64,000 nt of DNA. Origin: Strongylocentrotus droebachiensis (lineage: Eukaryota; Echinodermata; Echinoidea; Camarodonta; Strongylocentrotidae). The stretch lies in NCBI GenBank assembly GCA_035222895.1, contig JAVYIG010000647.1:435764-499763 (forward strand), written 5' to 3'. Each line of letters begins with the position of its first letter. The first letter of the stretch is position 1. The notes beneath the pieces were generated by a model. It did not search any database, was not told the origin of the DNA, and worked only from the letters and a program-made list of their open reading frames with translations. The position numbers were made by a program, and so were the translations under genes. Positions 23,005 through 35,600 of this stretch are shown here, piece by piece.

Positions 23005-23503
23005 TTTTTTTGGGGGGGGGGGGGGTAAGGATGGTGTGCACTAATTTGACTAATGCCATTTTGATCAGCCATTGTTGCACGCTGAGAACAATAAATGTGA
23101 ATGATAAACAGTTGCACACCTTAAAGTATTTATTCTCCAATTAGTACTTAAAATATCAATAAAGACAACAACACTCCAGTTATATCAAGAGTCAGTGTAA
23201 ATTTTCTTGATTTCTCTCCTTAACCAGAGCGAGTCATCATCATCTGACATCGAAGCATCAAAAATTGCTATGGAGTCTGCCATCCAGGCGGCGTTGAAAC
23301 AGCGAGAAGAGCCTGCATCAGGAGCTGCATCAGAACCTCTCCAAGAAACCAAACAAACGAATAGCGAGCTGAGCAACGAGGAAAGCACAAGCCCGACTAT
23401 GCAGGAAGCTCTATCGCCGTCGGACAAACCTGAGCAAGAAGACAGGACAGAAACTATTTCGACAGACTCTCACAATGTGACTTCAAAGGAACAAGCGAAT
23501 TGA
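14455..23503 (+). CDS. PUS1: tRNA pseudouridine synthase PUS1, 11 coding exons
   Basis: Isomerises uridine to pseudouridine in tRNAs (and some mRNAs) in nucleus and mitochondria; TruA family. Exons: 14455-14646, 15449-15570, 16137-16366, 16867-16995, 18413-18491, 18886-19025, 19717-19832, 20990-21064, 21725-21795, 22532-22640 and 23228-23503. All have GT-AG borders and join in frame to 512 residues. Catalytic Asp146 lies in [19 protein letters not shown]; other family blocks are [71 protein letters not shown] and [11 protein letters not shown]. Relatives are about 430 residues; the extra is mostly a Ser/Glu-rich acidic tail (422-512) in the last exon. Residues 1-18 ([18 protein letters not shown]) are basic and amphipathic, like a mitochondrial presequence. 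A second ATG at 14509 would give a form without it. A 3' splice site at 14414-14415 suggests a 5' UTR intron. Exon 9 has a weak donor (GTATCC). Confidence 0.95.
15986..16119. mobile_element. Hairpin MITE, family A, beside PUS1 exon 3
   Basis: Ends GTTTCACAAA and TTTGTGAAAT, with internal inverted ACAAATGACA/TGTCATTTGT blocks. The right end is 17 bp from the first base of PUS1 exon 3. Confidence 0.75.
17064..18045 (+). mobile_element. tRNA-derived SINE, split by a later DNA transposon
   Basis: The left part (17064-17141) starts GGTGTCGTC and carries a Pol III B-box-like GGTTCGAGTCCC; the right part (17855 to about 18045) continues CACATTTGCCACTCTCAACC, CAGGTGAGGTAAATGGGTAC and ends near an ATT-rich tail. 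The same order, unbroken, is seen on the minus strand at 53942-54215. The interrupting element at 17142-17854 must be younger. Confidence 0.65.
17142..17854. mobile_element. TA-flanked DNA transposon, family G
   Basis: Inverted ends GGGACTTTTTCGATTTGCAC, then GTGGACTGC(G/A)ACGTATGCGGTCA, bounded by TA on both sides as expected for Tc1/mariner-type insertion. Inside, a unit of about 140 bp containing AATTCATAAAATG(G/A)ACACA is repeated in tandem (from about 17457 and 17597). No transposase frame. A 116-bp relative is at 47392-47507. Confidence 0.7.
18670..18803. mobile_element. Hairpin MITE, family A, in PUS1 intron 5
   Basis: Starts TTTTCACAAAATTTGTCATC and ends AGCTTTGTGAAAC, with the same ATTGGTTATCA and GACAAATGACAG blocks as the copy at 1-133. 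Confidence 0.75.
19057..19190. mobile_element. Foldback MITE, family C, in PUS1 intron 6
   Basis: Near-perfect 134-bp palindrome from GGGCTGCGTCTCACGAAACC to its complement. It shares CCGTCATAA-TACAAG and CATCCCATTGA with the copy at 2288-2421 and begins 31 bp after the end of exon 6. Confidence 0.8.
19817..20370 (+). repeat. Degenerate tandem repeat including the PUS1 exon 7 donor
   Basis: About four irregular units. Each carries CTGTTGAGTCAGTGTCAAT and a GAGAGAGATAGTT(G/T)TGACA block. Three of them begin with the last 14-17 bases of exon 7 plus its GTATGT donor (19817-19838, 20089-20110, 20187-20207). Only the first is used in the reconstructed reading frame. Confidence 0.8.
22274..22471. 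mobile_element. TTAAAG-ended MITE, family F, copy 2 (reversed)
   Basis: Ends TTTAAAGCTACACTGCACTA and CTAGTGCAGACAGGCTTTAA. It carries TTGCGCCCTCTATATA and GAGAGCTGATTTGATGAGAT, the complement of the body of copy 1. In PUS1 intron 9. Confidence 0.85.
22918..23025. repeat. Compound microsatellite (TTA)n-(AT)n-Tn-Gn
   Basis: Consecutive runs of ATT, AT, about 25 T and 13 G within PUS1 intron 10. Run lengths may be unreliable in assembly. Confidence 0.85.
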
Positions 23504-25360
23504 AATGCGTACAATCCAATTTTGCAAGAAATGTTGATATTATTGCAGCAGATTGAGCACATTGACTTTAATTATTGGAAAGGAACTAGATGGACCTATT
23601 CTTACTGCTGAAGGGAGGACAACACGAGGGAGACAGAGACAATCAGATTTTCCAAACTGATCGGTTTGGATTTGTTTTAATTTTATTCATATTGTGCATG
23701 ATTGACGCAACAGAAATATTTTTACTAAGGGCATAATATTTACAGATTTTAATTGTTTTAATTTTAATTTGTACAGCCACAACCCACTCATGGTGATCAT
23801 AATCATGCCCAAACATTTTCACAAATATTTTTAATGTGTTTTTGGATTTAAGTACAATCTACTTTGTCATCTGTTCTTTTTAACGTGTATCAGTACATCC
23901 ACCCTGGACAAGTAACCAACACAACTATCCGCCTAGGACAACTGTCCCCTTGATAATTGTTCCCCTGTAACACCTACTCTCTTTAGGAAAACTATTTAGT
24001 GATCTCCAACTTGTTGATATGATCATGTATAGAATGATATTTGCTCGGTGGAGGGGCAATGGAGCTTGGTTGCTGTGGAGGGTGGGCGGGTAGTTCAGGG
24101 GTCTTTCATTTGAAGTAGGGGCAGTGTTAAACTACTTCTTAAATCACTCGAGCATCCCGCCCCCCCCCCTAAACTCTTTTCTTGTTTTCCAGTGATCGTT
24201 TACTTTAGAGCTTCCCAGAGCTAACTTGCCCAAACACAGCAGTGTAGGTCTGTAGGGGGAGATTGGGGCTGGACCCCTGTACAGTAATTCAACTCAATGT
24301 GCCCAGTACAACACAATGTCCCTTCTTTAAAATAAAACAATTATTACCTCCAAAAATGAGAACTCATGATTTAACCATTAAATGATGTAAGTGATAACAG
24401 AAATAATGTGTATTTGGTCATATTGAGATTTTCATTACTATAGATGAACTATGGATAAAAGTCACATTGCATGGATTGCCCTTTGCTCATACAGACTGTA
24501 CAAACAATAAATGCAGTCTTACAAACTTTTTTCCTGCTCGGGATGTCACAACTCAAGCTATAAATTTCAATACCCATAATTTGGAGGGTGAAGGGGAGTG
24601 GGAGTGAGGAAGAATATACCAACCCCCCAAAAAAAATATTGATCCGATCAACTATACAAGCAGTTTATCAGCAGTTTGTCAATTGTTTGCAAATAAGTGA
24701 TTGTAGTGTGATCCTTAGTAAAATAGCAGTCAATCACTAATTTATCCATGTTACAGAGCCCAGTTCTCCACTTCTGTCAGCATTGGTTTTTCATGTAAAA
24801 TGATTTTAGTGGTATTGGGGAAATAAGAACTATAGAGTTAGAAAATCATGACTATATATTTTGGTGATATTGTAATGATGATCAATGAAAAGAAATGCCA
24901 TTAGAATGCAACAGAACTCTTTGTTCATGATAAATACACATGTCACATACATGTCTATAATGTCTCCACATAATGTATTATACAACTCACTCCCAGATCC
25001 TAATCAAATGATTGGTCATGCGCGGTCAAGTGTGATTCATTTACTGAGCCTATTGCACTCGTTTTCATGAAAAGGAGTGCAATATTTTCCAGTACTATTG
25101 AACTTGTTTTAAAAGTATGCACTAGTGCGCGTAGAGGTTAGAGCGCTTAATACTGCGTGTGCATGGGCCTATTCTTGCGCAGCACTATGCGTAAATGGGT
25201 GTAGAGTTAAGTGCGCTTGCTATATCTACACTTATGTGTGCGCACTAAATTGAGACTTATTAAAACTTGAGATTTATTTTTCAGCCATATACTGTCATGA
25301 AACAATCTTGAATTAATTTTGTTTACATCAAATAACAAGGATCTAGAAGTTTTGTTGTAT

Positions 25361-25532
25361 AAAACAAATGATGCATGTTTTAATTTGTTTATTATACGAT
25401 CTATCCGCCCTCGTTGATGCTGTGTGTATCTATCGCACTCAGCCTAACGGCTTCGTGCGATAGATACACACAGCCTCAACTCGAGTGCGGATAGATCGTA
25501 TAATGAACTCATGCGCATGCATCATTTGTATA
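25361..25532. mobile_element. Foldback element with long hairpin
   Basis: Core arms at 25390-25438 and 25455-25505 pair almost fully (ATTATACGATCTATCCGC and GTGTGTATCTATCGCAC with their complements). The loop is about 16 bases. Outer ACAAATGATGCATG at 25363-25376 is also matched inverted near 25517-25530. Non-coding. Confidence 0.75.
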
Positions 25533-25751
25533 CTATTGATCTTTGGATCATGTACCTTGCTATATTTGCCAAACTACGAGTCAGACATTATTAAAAAATA
25601 TGAACATTGTGATCTGCATAATTATATGTCTTAATATTGGCACATGTTTTAGTAATAAATAAATCTTCAATCTAAAATGAAAAGAGGCAAATAAAAAAGA
25701 AGACACAAACCACCATTTTGTTTTAAAATTAGCTTTTTATTAGTCAATTAC

Positions 25752-25866
25752 ATACAGTTAACAACTAAATTATTCATACTGTACCCCTTGTAAATTTGAT
25801 GTATTTTTTGGTGTGTTTTTCGTAACTCGAGATCGATTTGTTAATTTAGTTGTTAACTGTATATGT
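25752..25866. mobile_element. Short inverted-repeat element, family H
   Basis: ACAGTTAACAACTAAATTA at the left is matched by TAATTTAGTTGTTAACTGTA at the right. Longer diverged relatives appear at about 40010-40216 and 58878-59090; those two share CACATTCTCAAGAAACATAA. Confidence 0.6.
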
Positions 25867-28518
25867 CAGCAGAGTGAATATGACGTGAAACAAGAGGAAA
25901 TAAAATATGCATTCATAGAGTATCAACCGAGGAATAGGCATAAAGGAACAACTAGCAAGCACAATAATTACTACCTACATAACTTTTTAAATATTTCAGA
26001 AAAGGATGTCATGCATGCCATTCCCACAAATTGTTTTTAAAAGTTGAATACCAGCCCCCCCCCTTAAAACAGGGGTTGTATATCCTCTCCCTAATGTAAT
26101 CAAAAGGGCCCAAATAGGCAAGCAAAATTAAATCATCATTTCATGTAGCTCCTCACCCCCTTAAATCCATCTGTAACACCGCATAGATGTGTAATATGGT
26201 ATTAAACAAGGATCACAAAATAAACCCCTACAAGTTCAGAGTCATTCCCTAGTTGTTTTTTTTTTAAACTCTGTAACCATCTACCATCACGGGGACAAGA
26301 CCGAAGTCCAAATATATTCATCATGCTTCATATCATTCTTAATCCAATATAAATTTCACATTCAGTATAAACATACAAGCTATACCCACATTGGTATACA
26401 AACTTTGAAAGCAAACAAAGAACAAAACAAATACAAGCTTATAATTATAAGCAACTATAAAGCAACTGACTTTGGGTAAAAGAAGCTAGATACATGTACA
26501 CTGTAAATATAGGCAACTGTAGGCAAGTATTAGCTACATGTAGCTTTTGGTTCAAAGTATTGACATCAAAACTGTTCAAACATCACCAGCTCAATACCTC
26601 TCCAAACTACATAATTTGTTGCCACGTCAAGCATTCCTACTGCTGCCTACCAAAGAAAAAAGAAGTGATGTTCTTTTTAAACAATAAACCAATCCAGAAT
26701 ACTATCTGTGGACTGGCAGATTAAGGTAATTTGTACAAAAATGTGTAAGCTATTGAGACAAATGCTGGATACATGTCCATGAAAGTTATGTAATAATTGT
26801 TCTAAAATGTACCAAGTGCAACTTCACCATGTTTAAAAGTGCTTTGGTTTGGATTGGGGGGAGGGGGTTATTTTGTACATGTGACATCTCTGACCTAGTC
26901 TAATTTGAGAAATGAGAACTAAGACAAATTTCACTTTCTACTTCCAGTTAACTTAGAATAAATACAAAATAAATACACTGCAAAGCTTGCTCACCATTAC
27001 CAATACTCTGTTAGCACTCAATCTTTTCAGAAAGAAATTTCAGCTAATGACGTTCTAGATAATTCTAAGAGTCTTGGAACATGGTGTCTTAATCCACCCA
27101 AAAATACAGTTTTCCTGTACAACACTGGGTGTTTCAGTTTTAAGTCATTGATCAAGCAACATTACATGAACAAAAGAAAATCCTTACATAATAATGCCCA
27201 TGTAAAATATATAGAGTGATATTTGGGTGCAACATTTAATCTAAAATGCATAAAGGGTAATCCAACCGTTCACTTGTATGAAAGCAGAAAAATATGAGAA
27301 ACAGAATGGCGAAAGCTTGAAACAAATCAATAATTTTTAAGAAGTGCGCGTCTAACTTTTCTGTTTCTGTGAACTCAATCTTTTTTTTAATGGGTGGGAA
27401 GTGTATAGACAATTCATACTAGCCCAGGTTTTATGACGCAATCCATTCAAATGTTGAACTTTCCAAATAGCTTGCAGAGACTACCGGGGTATACCAAATT
27501 CTTGCTGCACAATTGCACATTATGAAAGTACACTTCTGTCTCAAAAAAGTTGAATACTACATCTGGGACCTGTTTCTCATTTGTCACTGATGACAAGTTT
27601 TGTGAAATGGGTCCCAGATGTGTACGAAATCAGACAAGTTGCTGACATACACATAGCTACGGCCCGATACTCCATAATTATCCCTTGTGGAATGCAACAT
27701 ACACAAAAGTGGAACACATTTCATGATCACTATGGTGATGACCTTACAATGAATGATGGTGGTGCATGGCAGCTTTCACGTATGTACTTTCGATCATGTG
27801 AGCTTTGTTTTAATACATTGCTATGTACATGTGAAGGAAGCACACAAAAGTTTGATCATAAAATACTTATGACCTTGTTATTCATCACATAATTACAAAC
27901 ATTTGGCTGACAGCAGTTGCTCTTTATATAGTTCAAGTTATACTGTAATGCTGTGTTTTTGGGGGGCTCACATTCCTTGTCTAGTGTTAGGCCCTATTAT
28001 AGTATTTGACCTTCCTTAATAGTTACTCCCCACCCCAAACTGCAATTGAGATCAGTGTTATCACTCTGCACAGAGAGTCAATGGCATTTATATCATTTAG
28101 ACACATTCATGTATGACATGTATATCACTGATAACAATGCTAAAACTGGCCAATCTAAAAAGAAGTATTAGATATAAGAAAATCAGAGCTGAAAGCTTGT
28201 TTCTTTAAACTCTAGATTACCAGATTACTTACAAAATTACAAAGCCATAAAATACTGCACATGCAATGAATGTACCAATTTGGATGGAAGGCAGGACCTC
28301 TACAAATTTGAATGCTATATGGTGGCCCCTACTTTAGTTACTTCAAATCTATCAAAACAAGAGCATACTGTTTCAGTTGTCTCAAAGTCCAATTGTGATA
28401 CCTGTTTTCTCCCTCTTTCAAAAAAAGAAGAAATAAATGTGAAATAAAATGAATAAAAATGTTATGGAAAAAAAAGAGACGAATAATTTTTAAAAATGAA
28501 TAAATAACAAGAAGTATT

Positions 28519-30546
28519 TTCATTGATCAATGACCATAAGTCTGTGACCCCCTGTGACCTTAAGCATCTTTCCTTACAAACCTAAACTCTTTTCATGTAA
28601 TCCATTCATGCTCACATATCAAGTACATGCACTTGAGCCCAGTTTGGTAAACATTGTTTCAATGTTTGTTATCATAGCAATAAGATATTATCTGGGAATT
28701 TTTAACACTTCCATGATCCTTTCATCTTTCACTTTTGACCTCTTCCACTCAAAATCTAATCAGTTCATATTTGCATGCTCATACAAACTTATTCCAAGTT
28801 TGGTTAAAATCTGTGTAATGGTTCTGGAGTTATGGAAAGTGGGACAGACGGATGGATGGACGGACAACCCAAAACATAATGCCTCTGGCACCACCTTCGA
28901 TGTGAAAACATACAAAATGAAGGTGTTCTTGCACTCCAATACAATGTAAATTATACACACATTTCTCCTTATCAAAGTGGAGCATTGGTCATATAAATAT
29001 TTAGCAGCCTGAATAATCAGCATAATTAACTTACTCTGTGCTTATTCCAAGTGTCCAACAGAGATAATACTTTTCTCACATAATCTACCGTACATGTTTC
29101 CTCTCTCCTTGTGATATTGCAATAAAAATACCCATCTTTTTAAAAACTTGTCAAGACTTCCCCCAAAATGCAGCCTTGGCAATAATAAATTGGGAAAAAA
29201 TAGCGACCTATCTATCTATTTGTAGCTGTCTGCCTGAAGCCTCTTTCACATGATAAATACTTTTTCTAGCTCATCCATGGAATATACTTTCTTCGTCTTG
29301 GGACATATAATTCGACCGTGGTTATCAGCAGCAAAGTTCAGTAGTGACTGTACAGACAAAAAGAAAAAGATAGAAATCTATGAGTGTTCAGAATGACAAA
29401 AACGGTTTACATTTAGATTGTGATGGCAGTCAATTGTTTTAGAGGGGAGATTGGCAATTCACTTTATTGAACTTGTTTAAGGTGGAAATGTGAACAAATC
29501 TTACAAAATTGTGATATGTTAAGATTATCATCTTTAACCATTAAATCTGGCTAAGCATTCTCTAGAAATCAATATCTACCTTTTAAGTGAATACGCAATA
29601 AATCAAAATTAATATCCTGTTAATTCACAAGAAGGCCTATATTTCATTTGGTTTAACCTAACAAGCCTGAACAAAAGGGCCAAGACATGCTGAAGTCCCA
29701 TAATATAGGACTACACAATCTGAAGGTTTAACACATCCTTAAATGAAGGCTGTTAGGACCTGACTGATATCAGGCAATATACTGAAAATAGGCATCCCAG
29801 ATATTTGTGACCCAGCACCACAAAACCACCCACAAATCAGAAGATGTGATTTTTCAGTTTAGGTTCGATGCGAAAAAGCAGACATCATTAAATTTATGAT
29901 ATGTATCCCATCAGAATTGGGTGTTCCTCCCCCTCTATAAGAATAAAAATGAAGTCTAGTCCAAGCCTGATAATTACCTGATTTAAATCGGTTTCCAGAT
30001 TATTATTTTTTTTATTTTTTTCCCCAAGATTTTTTTGTTCCTGTTTTTTTTTTTTCCTCTAATTTTTTTTTCTTCTTCTTCTTCCCGATTTTACCCTAAT
30101 TTTCCCTAATTTCCCCCAATTTTCTTACTCAAAAAGGGAGGATGCCATTTACTTTCCCCAAATCCTTTTTTTTTTAATCAAGGGGGGCGGGAGGGTGGTT
30201 GAGGGAAGAGTCCCAAAGAATAGGTTAGTGTACTAAAGTTTGGCGTCTATAGAAGCACTCCGACTCACAAGGTATTGTGCAGAGGGACAAAAGGAGGATT
30301 TCAAGCTCAATAGTCAAGTAGAAGCAACAGGTGGTCTGTACTGTGACTGAAGAAGAAACTTCTACCAAGGGATAATCTGATTAACCTTGAACATGGTGTA
30401 CAAAAGATACTTGTACATGCCAATCATTATGTTCTAGTATCAATACAAAACCTCTCTCTATTGAAGGTCATACATGAGACAAGTAACCGATCTGGGTCAA
30501 GAAGTGAAGAACAATAAAGCATTAATCTCCACGTGACCAAAATTAC
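28519..30546. repeat. 2-kb direct repeat, copy A (distal)
   Basis: Runs from TTCATTGATCAATGA to ACCAAAATTAC and matches 30581-32669 nearly base for base through the middle. Differences are scattered substitutions and small indels; copy B has about 75 extra bases near 30740-30815. It contains a second copy of the last MAEA coding exon. Confidence 0.9.
29246..29347 (-). pseudogene. Second copy of MAEA terminal exon
   Basis: Identical over all 102 coding bases to the exon at 31377-31478, including the 3' splice site and stop. It encodes the same 33 residues (starts [11 protein letters not shown], ends LEKVFIM). Transcripts reach the copy at 31.4 kb first, so this one may be spare, an alternative last exon, or an assembly duplicate. 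It is not visibly broken. Confidence 0.75.
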
Positions 30547-30580
30547 TGCATCTCAAATACGCCTTCACCTATATATATGT

Positions 30581-32669
30581 TTCATTGATCAATGAACTTG
30601 TGACCTTAAGCATCGTTCCTTACAAACCCAAACTCTTTTCATTTATTATATTCTACTCACATATACATGTACTTGAGCTCAGTTTGGTAAACATTGATTC
30701 AATATTTGTTACGTCACCATAGCAATAAAATATCATCTTGTTCTTCAGGATAATCTGCCTCCTTCACTGCTGAAGATTCTTGCAGATGTGTAAGTGCATG
30801 TGTGATATTAATATCTGGGACTTACAACACTTTCATGACCCTTTAATCTTTTACCTTTGACCTCTTCCACTCAAAATCTAATCAGTTCACATTTGAATAC
30901 TGACTTGGACATACTTGCTCCAAGTTTGGTTGAAATCTGTATAATGATTCTCGAGTTATCACAGTAATGAAAAGTGTGACGGACGGACAACTCGAAACAT
31001 AATGCCTCTGGCACCACCTTCGATGCGAAAAACATACAAAATGAAGGTGTTCTTGCACTCCAATACAATGTAAATTATACACACATATCTCCTTATCAAA
31101 GTGGAGCATTGGTCATATAAATATTTAGCAGCCTGAATAATCAGCACAATTCACTCTTAACCAACTCTGTGCTTATTCCAAGTGTCCAACAAAGATAATA
31201 CTTTTCTCACATAATCTACCGTACATGTTTCCTCCTTCCTTGTGATATTGCAATAAAAATACCCATCTTTTTAAAAACTTGTCAAGACTTCCCCCAAAAT
31301 GCAGCCTTGGCAATAATAAATTGGGAAAAAATAGCGACCTATCTATCTATTTGTAGCTGTCTGCCTGAAGCCTCTTTCACATGATAAATACTTTTTCTAG
31401 CTCATCCATGGAATATACTTTCTTCGTCTTGGGACATATAATTCGACCGTGGTTATCAGCAGCAAAGTTCAGTAGTGACTGTACAGACAAAAAGATAAAT
31501 ATCTATCTATAAGTGTGCAGAATGACAAAAATGTATACATTTAGATTGTGATGACAGTCAATTTGTTTTAAAGCGGAGATTGGCAATTCACTTTATTGAA
31601 CTTGTTTAAGGTGGACATGTGAACAAATCTTACAAAATTGTGATATGTTAAGATTATCATCTTTAACCATAAAATCTGGCTAAGCATTCTCTAGAAATCA
31701 ATATCTACCTTTTAAGTGAATACATAATAAAAAATAATAATATCCTGTTAATTTACAAGGATATTTCATTTGGTTTAAACTAACGAGCCTGAACAGAGAG
31801 GCCCAGACATGTAGAAGTCCCATAATATAGGACTACACAATCTGAAGCCTTAACGAATCCTGAAATGAAGGCTGTTAGGACCTGACTGATATCAGGCAAT
31901 ATACTGAAAATAGGCATCCCAGATATTTGTGACCCAGCACCACAAAACCAGCCACAAAGCAGCAGATGTGATTTTTCAGTTTAAGTTCGATGCGAAAAAG
32001 CAGACATCATTAAATTTATGATATGTATCCCATCAGAATTGGGTGTTCCTCCCCCTCTATAAGAATAGAAATGAAGTCTAGTCCAAGCCTGATAATTACC
32101 TGATTTAAATCGGTTTCCAGATTTTATTTTTTTTAATTTTTTTCCCCAAGATATTTTTGTTCCTGTTGTTTTTTTTTTCCTCTAATTTTTCTTTCTTCTT
32201 CTTCTTCCCGATTTTACCCTAATTTTCCCTAATTTCCCCCAATTTTCTTACTCAAAAAGGGAGGATGCCATTTATTTTCCCCAAATCCTTTTTTTTTTAA
32301 TCAAGGGGGGCGGGAGGGTGGTTGAGGGAAGAGTCCCAAAGAATAGGTTAGTGTACTAAAGTTTGGCGTCTATAGAAGCACTCCGACTCACAAGGTATTG
32401 TGCAGAGGGACAAAAGGAGGATTTCAAGCTCAATAGTCAAGTAGAAGCAACAGGTGGTCTGTACTGTGACTGAAGAAGAAACTTCTACCAAGGGATAATC
32501 TGATTACCCTTGAACCTGGTGTACAAAAGATACTTGTACATGCCAATCATTATGTTCTAGTATCAATACAAAACCTCTCTCTATTGAAGGTCATACATGA
32601 GACAAGTAATCGATCTGGGTCAAGAAGTGAAGAACAATAAAGCATTAATCTCCACGTTACCAAAATTAC
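30581..32669. repeat. 2-kb direct repeat, copy B (proximal)
   Basis: Partner of 28519-30546, separated from it by about 34 bp. It contains the terminal exon used here for the MAEA model, plus a pyrimidine-rich low-complexity patch and a GGGGGGCGGGAGGG run present in both copies. Confidence 0.9.
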
Positions 32670-35600
32670 CTTTATTGAGCCCTAACTAGAAATCAAGCTG
32701 CCACTTGATGTTGCTTTTGTGATGGAGGGTCACATTTCGATACTAGGTTTCACATATGTACATATTGAGAGGTCAGTGACATAAAGACGTAACTCCATTT
32801 TGGCCATTTTTAGAAAAAGTGGTTTATGTGTCACTGAGCACTTGTTGGGCGGAGTTAAGTCTATGTGTTTCCTGAAAAGCCCACATTTTTCTGAACATTT
32901 TGGCAAAATATGGAGTTACGTCTTTGTGTCACTAAACCCTTGATTATTGATATTTAACTTTCTAAATTGTCTACAGCATAAGGACGCTCCACATACCTTT
33001 TCGCCATACACATAGCCATTGGGTAGCATCATGGGTGGGTTGTGCTCATTCATTACATGACCTGTAAACATCAATTAGAAAAAAATACATCATCTCAAGT
33101 GACAATATACTGGTTAGCAGTGTTTACAAAAACATGTTTTAAATTGCCTGGTTTTTTGTTAGTAGTTGAAAGTTAAAAACAAGATTTAATACAACCCATA
33201 TATAAACATACATGTATGTGTAATATTTTTTTTCTTCAATGCCTTGGTATGATATTTTTCTGGTGTTGTTATATTGACAATGTTATAATGTCTATATTCG
33301 GTATACCAGATTTTCCTGTATCATAATGATACTATTAGGCTTTAAAAAGGCTTTTTTTGTTGCATTGTCCTTCGGGACCGACCCAAAAAATCTTAAAACC
33401 TACGGTCGGCTTTTTAATAAAGTTTTTTTTTTTACTGTTTTTTCTCGAATTAGAATCCGGTTACACTTTTTGTTGACACCCCCTATATTTCTTTAGCATG
33501 CCGAAGACCTGTGTTCATTTTTTTGCACATAAAAACATGACACTATTTGTTCTTAGATCAGATTTAAACCAAAAAAATCCTTTGTCATCCTTGTTATTAT
33601 TTCAGGGCGTTTCAATTCCCTGTCATTTCTTGCATTTGCGATTCAACTATGTTTGTAATTTTGTCTATACATTTGTACCCTTGGGGGTTCTTTCTTGAAT
33701 CTCCTTCATGAAACGACCCCCTGGAGATCAATTACAGCGGATATTTCTATTCAAAGATTTTTTTTTTCCTTTTCCATCATGGACAAAAGAAGCATTCCTC
33801 TCTCTCTCTCTCTCTCTCTTTGACAATTGCAACATTAATGGGTCCCCAATGACTCCTTTCTCATTCCCATTATCAAGCCAGTCAATAAAATGAATTTAGA
33901 AGGCATTTCAATATATTTGCAGAGTCGACATCCCCTTAGACAATATGATGTGGTTTATATGATGTATTGCTGTTTGCACATTGTGCAATGCCTCTTGACT
34001 TGTGAAGGGGGTGTCCCCTTTTTTTGTTCTTTCATCATCTCATTTATAGGTCTTCAAAGATTCCTTTCTTATTCTCATCACCAAGCCAGTCAATATTAAT
34101 GAATTTAGAAGGCAAGGCAACTGCATTTTAACATATCTGCGAGTCAACATTGTCAAGACAATATAATGCGGTTATTATTTGATGTATTGTGGTTTGCACA
34201 TTGTGCAATGCCTCTTGACTTGTGAAGGGGGTGTCCCCTTTTTTGTTCTTTCATCATCTCATTTATAGGTCTTCAAAGATTCCTTTCTTATTCTCATCAC
34301 CAAGCCAGTCAATATTAATGAATTTAGAAGGCAAGGCAACTGCATTTTAACATATCTGCGAGTCAACATCGTCAAGACAATATAATGCGGTTTATTTATG
34401 TATTGTGGTTTGCACATTGGGCAATGCCTCTTGACTTGTGAAGGGGGTGTCCCCTTTTTTTGTTCTTTCATCATCTCATTTATAGGTCTTCAAAGATTCC
34501 TTTCTTATTCTCATCACCAAGCCAGTCAATATTAATGAATTTAGAAGGCAAGACAACTGCATTTCAACACATCCATGAGTCAACGCTTTTTGAGACAATA
34601 TAATGTGGCTTATTTGATGTATTGCGGTTTGCACATTGTGCAACGCTTCTTGACTTGTGAAGGGGGTGCCCCCTTTTTTTGTTCTTTCATCATCTCTTGA
34701 AAATACTGAAATAATTCCTCTTTCATTTTTTCATCATTAATTTTTTTCATAGATCAATTCTTCAAATATTTTTTGTAACTCCATCTAGTCATTAATCAAT
34801 CTAACTTAACCATCTCATTAAGATGGATGAGTGAACACTGCAATAGAATCATTCTTTTTTGTTGGTACTTCCTTGCTCCACATAATGTAACTTGAAATTT
34901 GTTCCCCCTCCCCCCCCCCCCCCACCCCCCTCCTCCGACTACCACTGCTATGACAGTTACTCTTACTGCTCATTCTACTGCTACTACTACTACATCTTCT
35001 ACATTTTAATTTATTTAAAGCCTGTCTGCACTAGTTTGGCCGGGAGGGATTAGACCACCCTGCTGGTCACTGGCAGGTGGTTATCTCATCAAATCAGCTC
35101 CCAATTAACATAAGAAAAAGGGGACCATGGGGGATAAACGGTCACCACTTAGGCATTGTTGGCTATATAGAGGGCGCAAGTAGTTACAAGTAGTGCAGAC
35201 AGGCTTTAAACTAAGGTATATTTCTGATAAAGATAAAAGCCAGAACAAGAGAATGATAAAGAGATAGGAAAGGAGAAAAAATTACTTTAGAAGCACCGAT
35301 CTGCCTTACCTGATAATGAGCATACTAGTCTTGACTGAGAACAGTGGGCAAATGGCAAGCTCTTTGCCAGTTCATTCAGGTTCTTGCTACACGTAGGGCA
35401 ATCGGCATTCTTAGAATGCTCAGTGTAGCATTGTCTAAACATCACTGTAGTCAAGGAAAACATCCCTCTCTTATTAAAGGGCAATCCAGCCTTTGTAATA
35501 AATTCATTTGTATGAAAGCAGAAAATGATAAACAGGTTTGTGAAAGTTTGAAGGGAATGACATAAAACTTTCACCAGGATTGCACATTTTTCTTGATTTT

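Larger units (their letters stand above)
23504..28518. other. Intergenic stretch between PUS1 and the MAEA repeat
   Basis: No supported coding exon. Candidate poly(A) signals for PUS1 are AATAAA at 24331-24336 and 24506-24511. The stretch holds the hairpin at 25361-25532, a small element at 25752-25866, a shrunken family A copy at 27571-27608 inside an ACATCTGGGACC palindrome, and otherwise AT-rich DNA. Confidence 0.5.

Noticed and set aside
28554..31147. Repeated frames with VVPEALCFGLSV-like text
   Set aside because: They come from the direct repeat's non-coding flank (GCACCACCTTCGATG segment), a common dispersed repeat, not from a gene.
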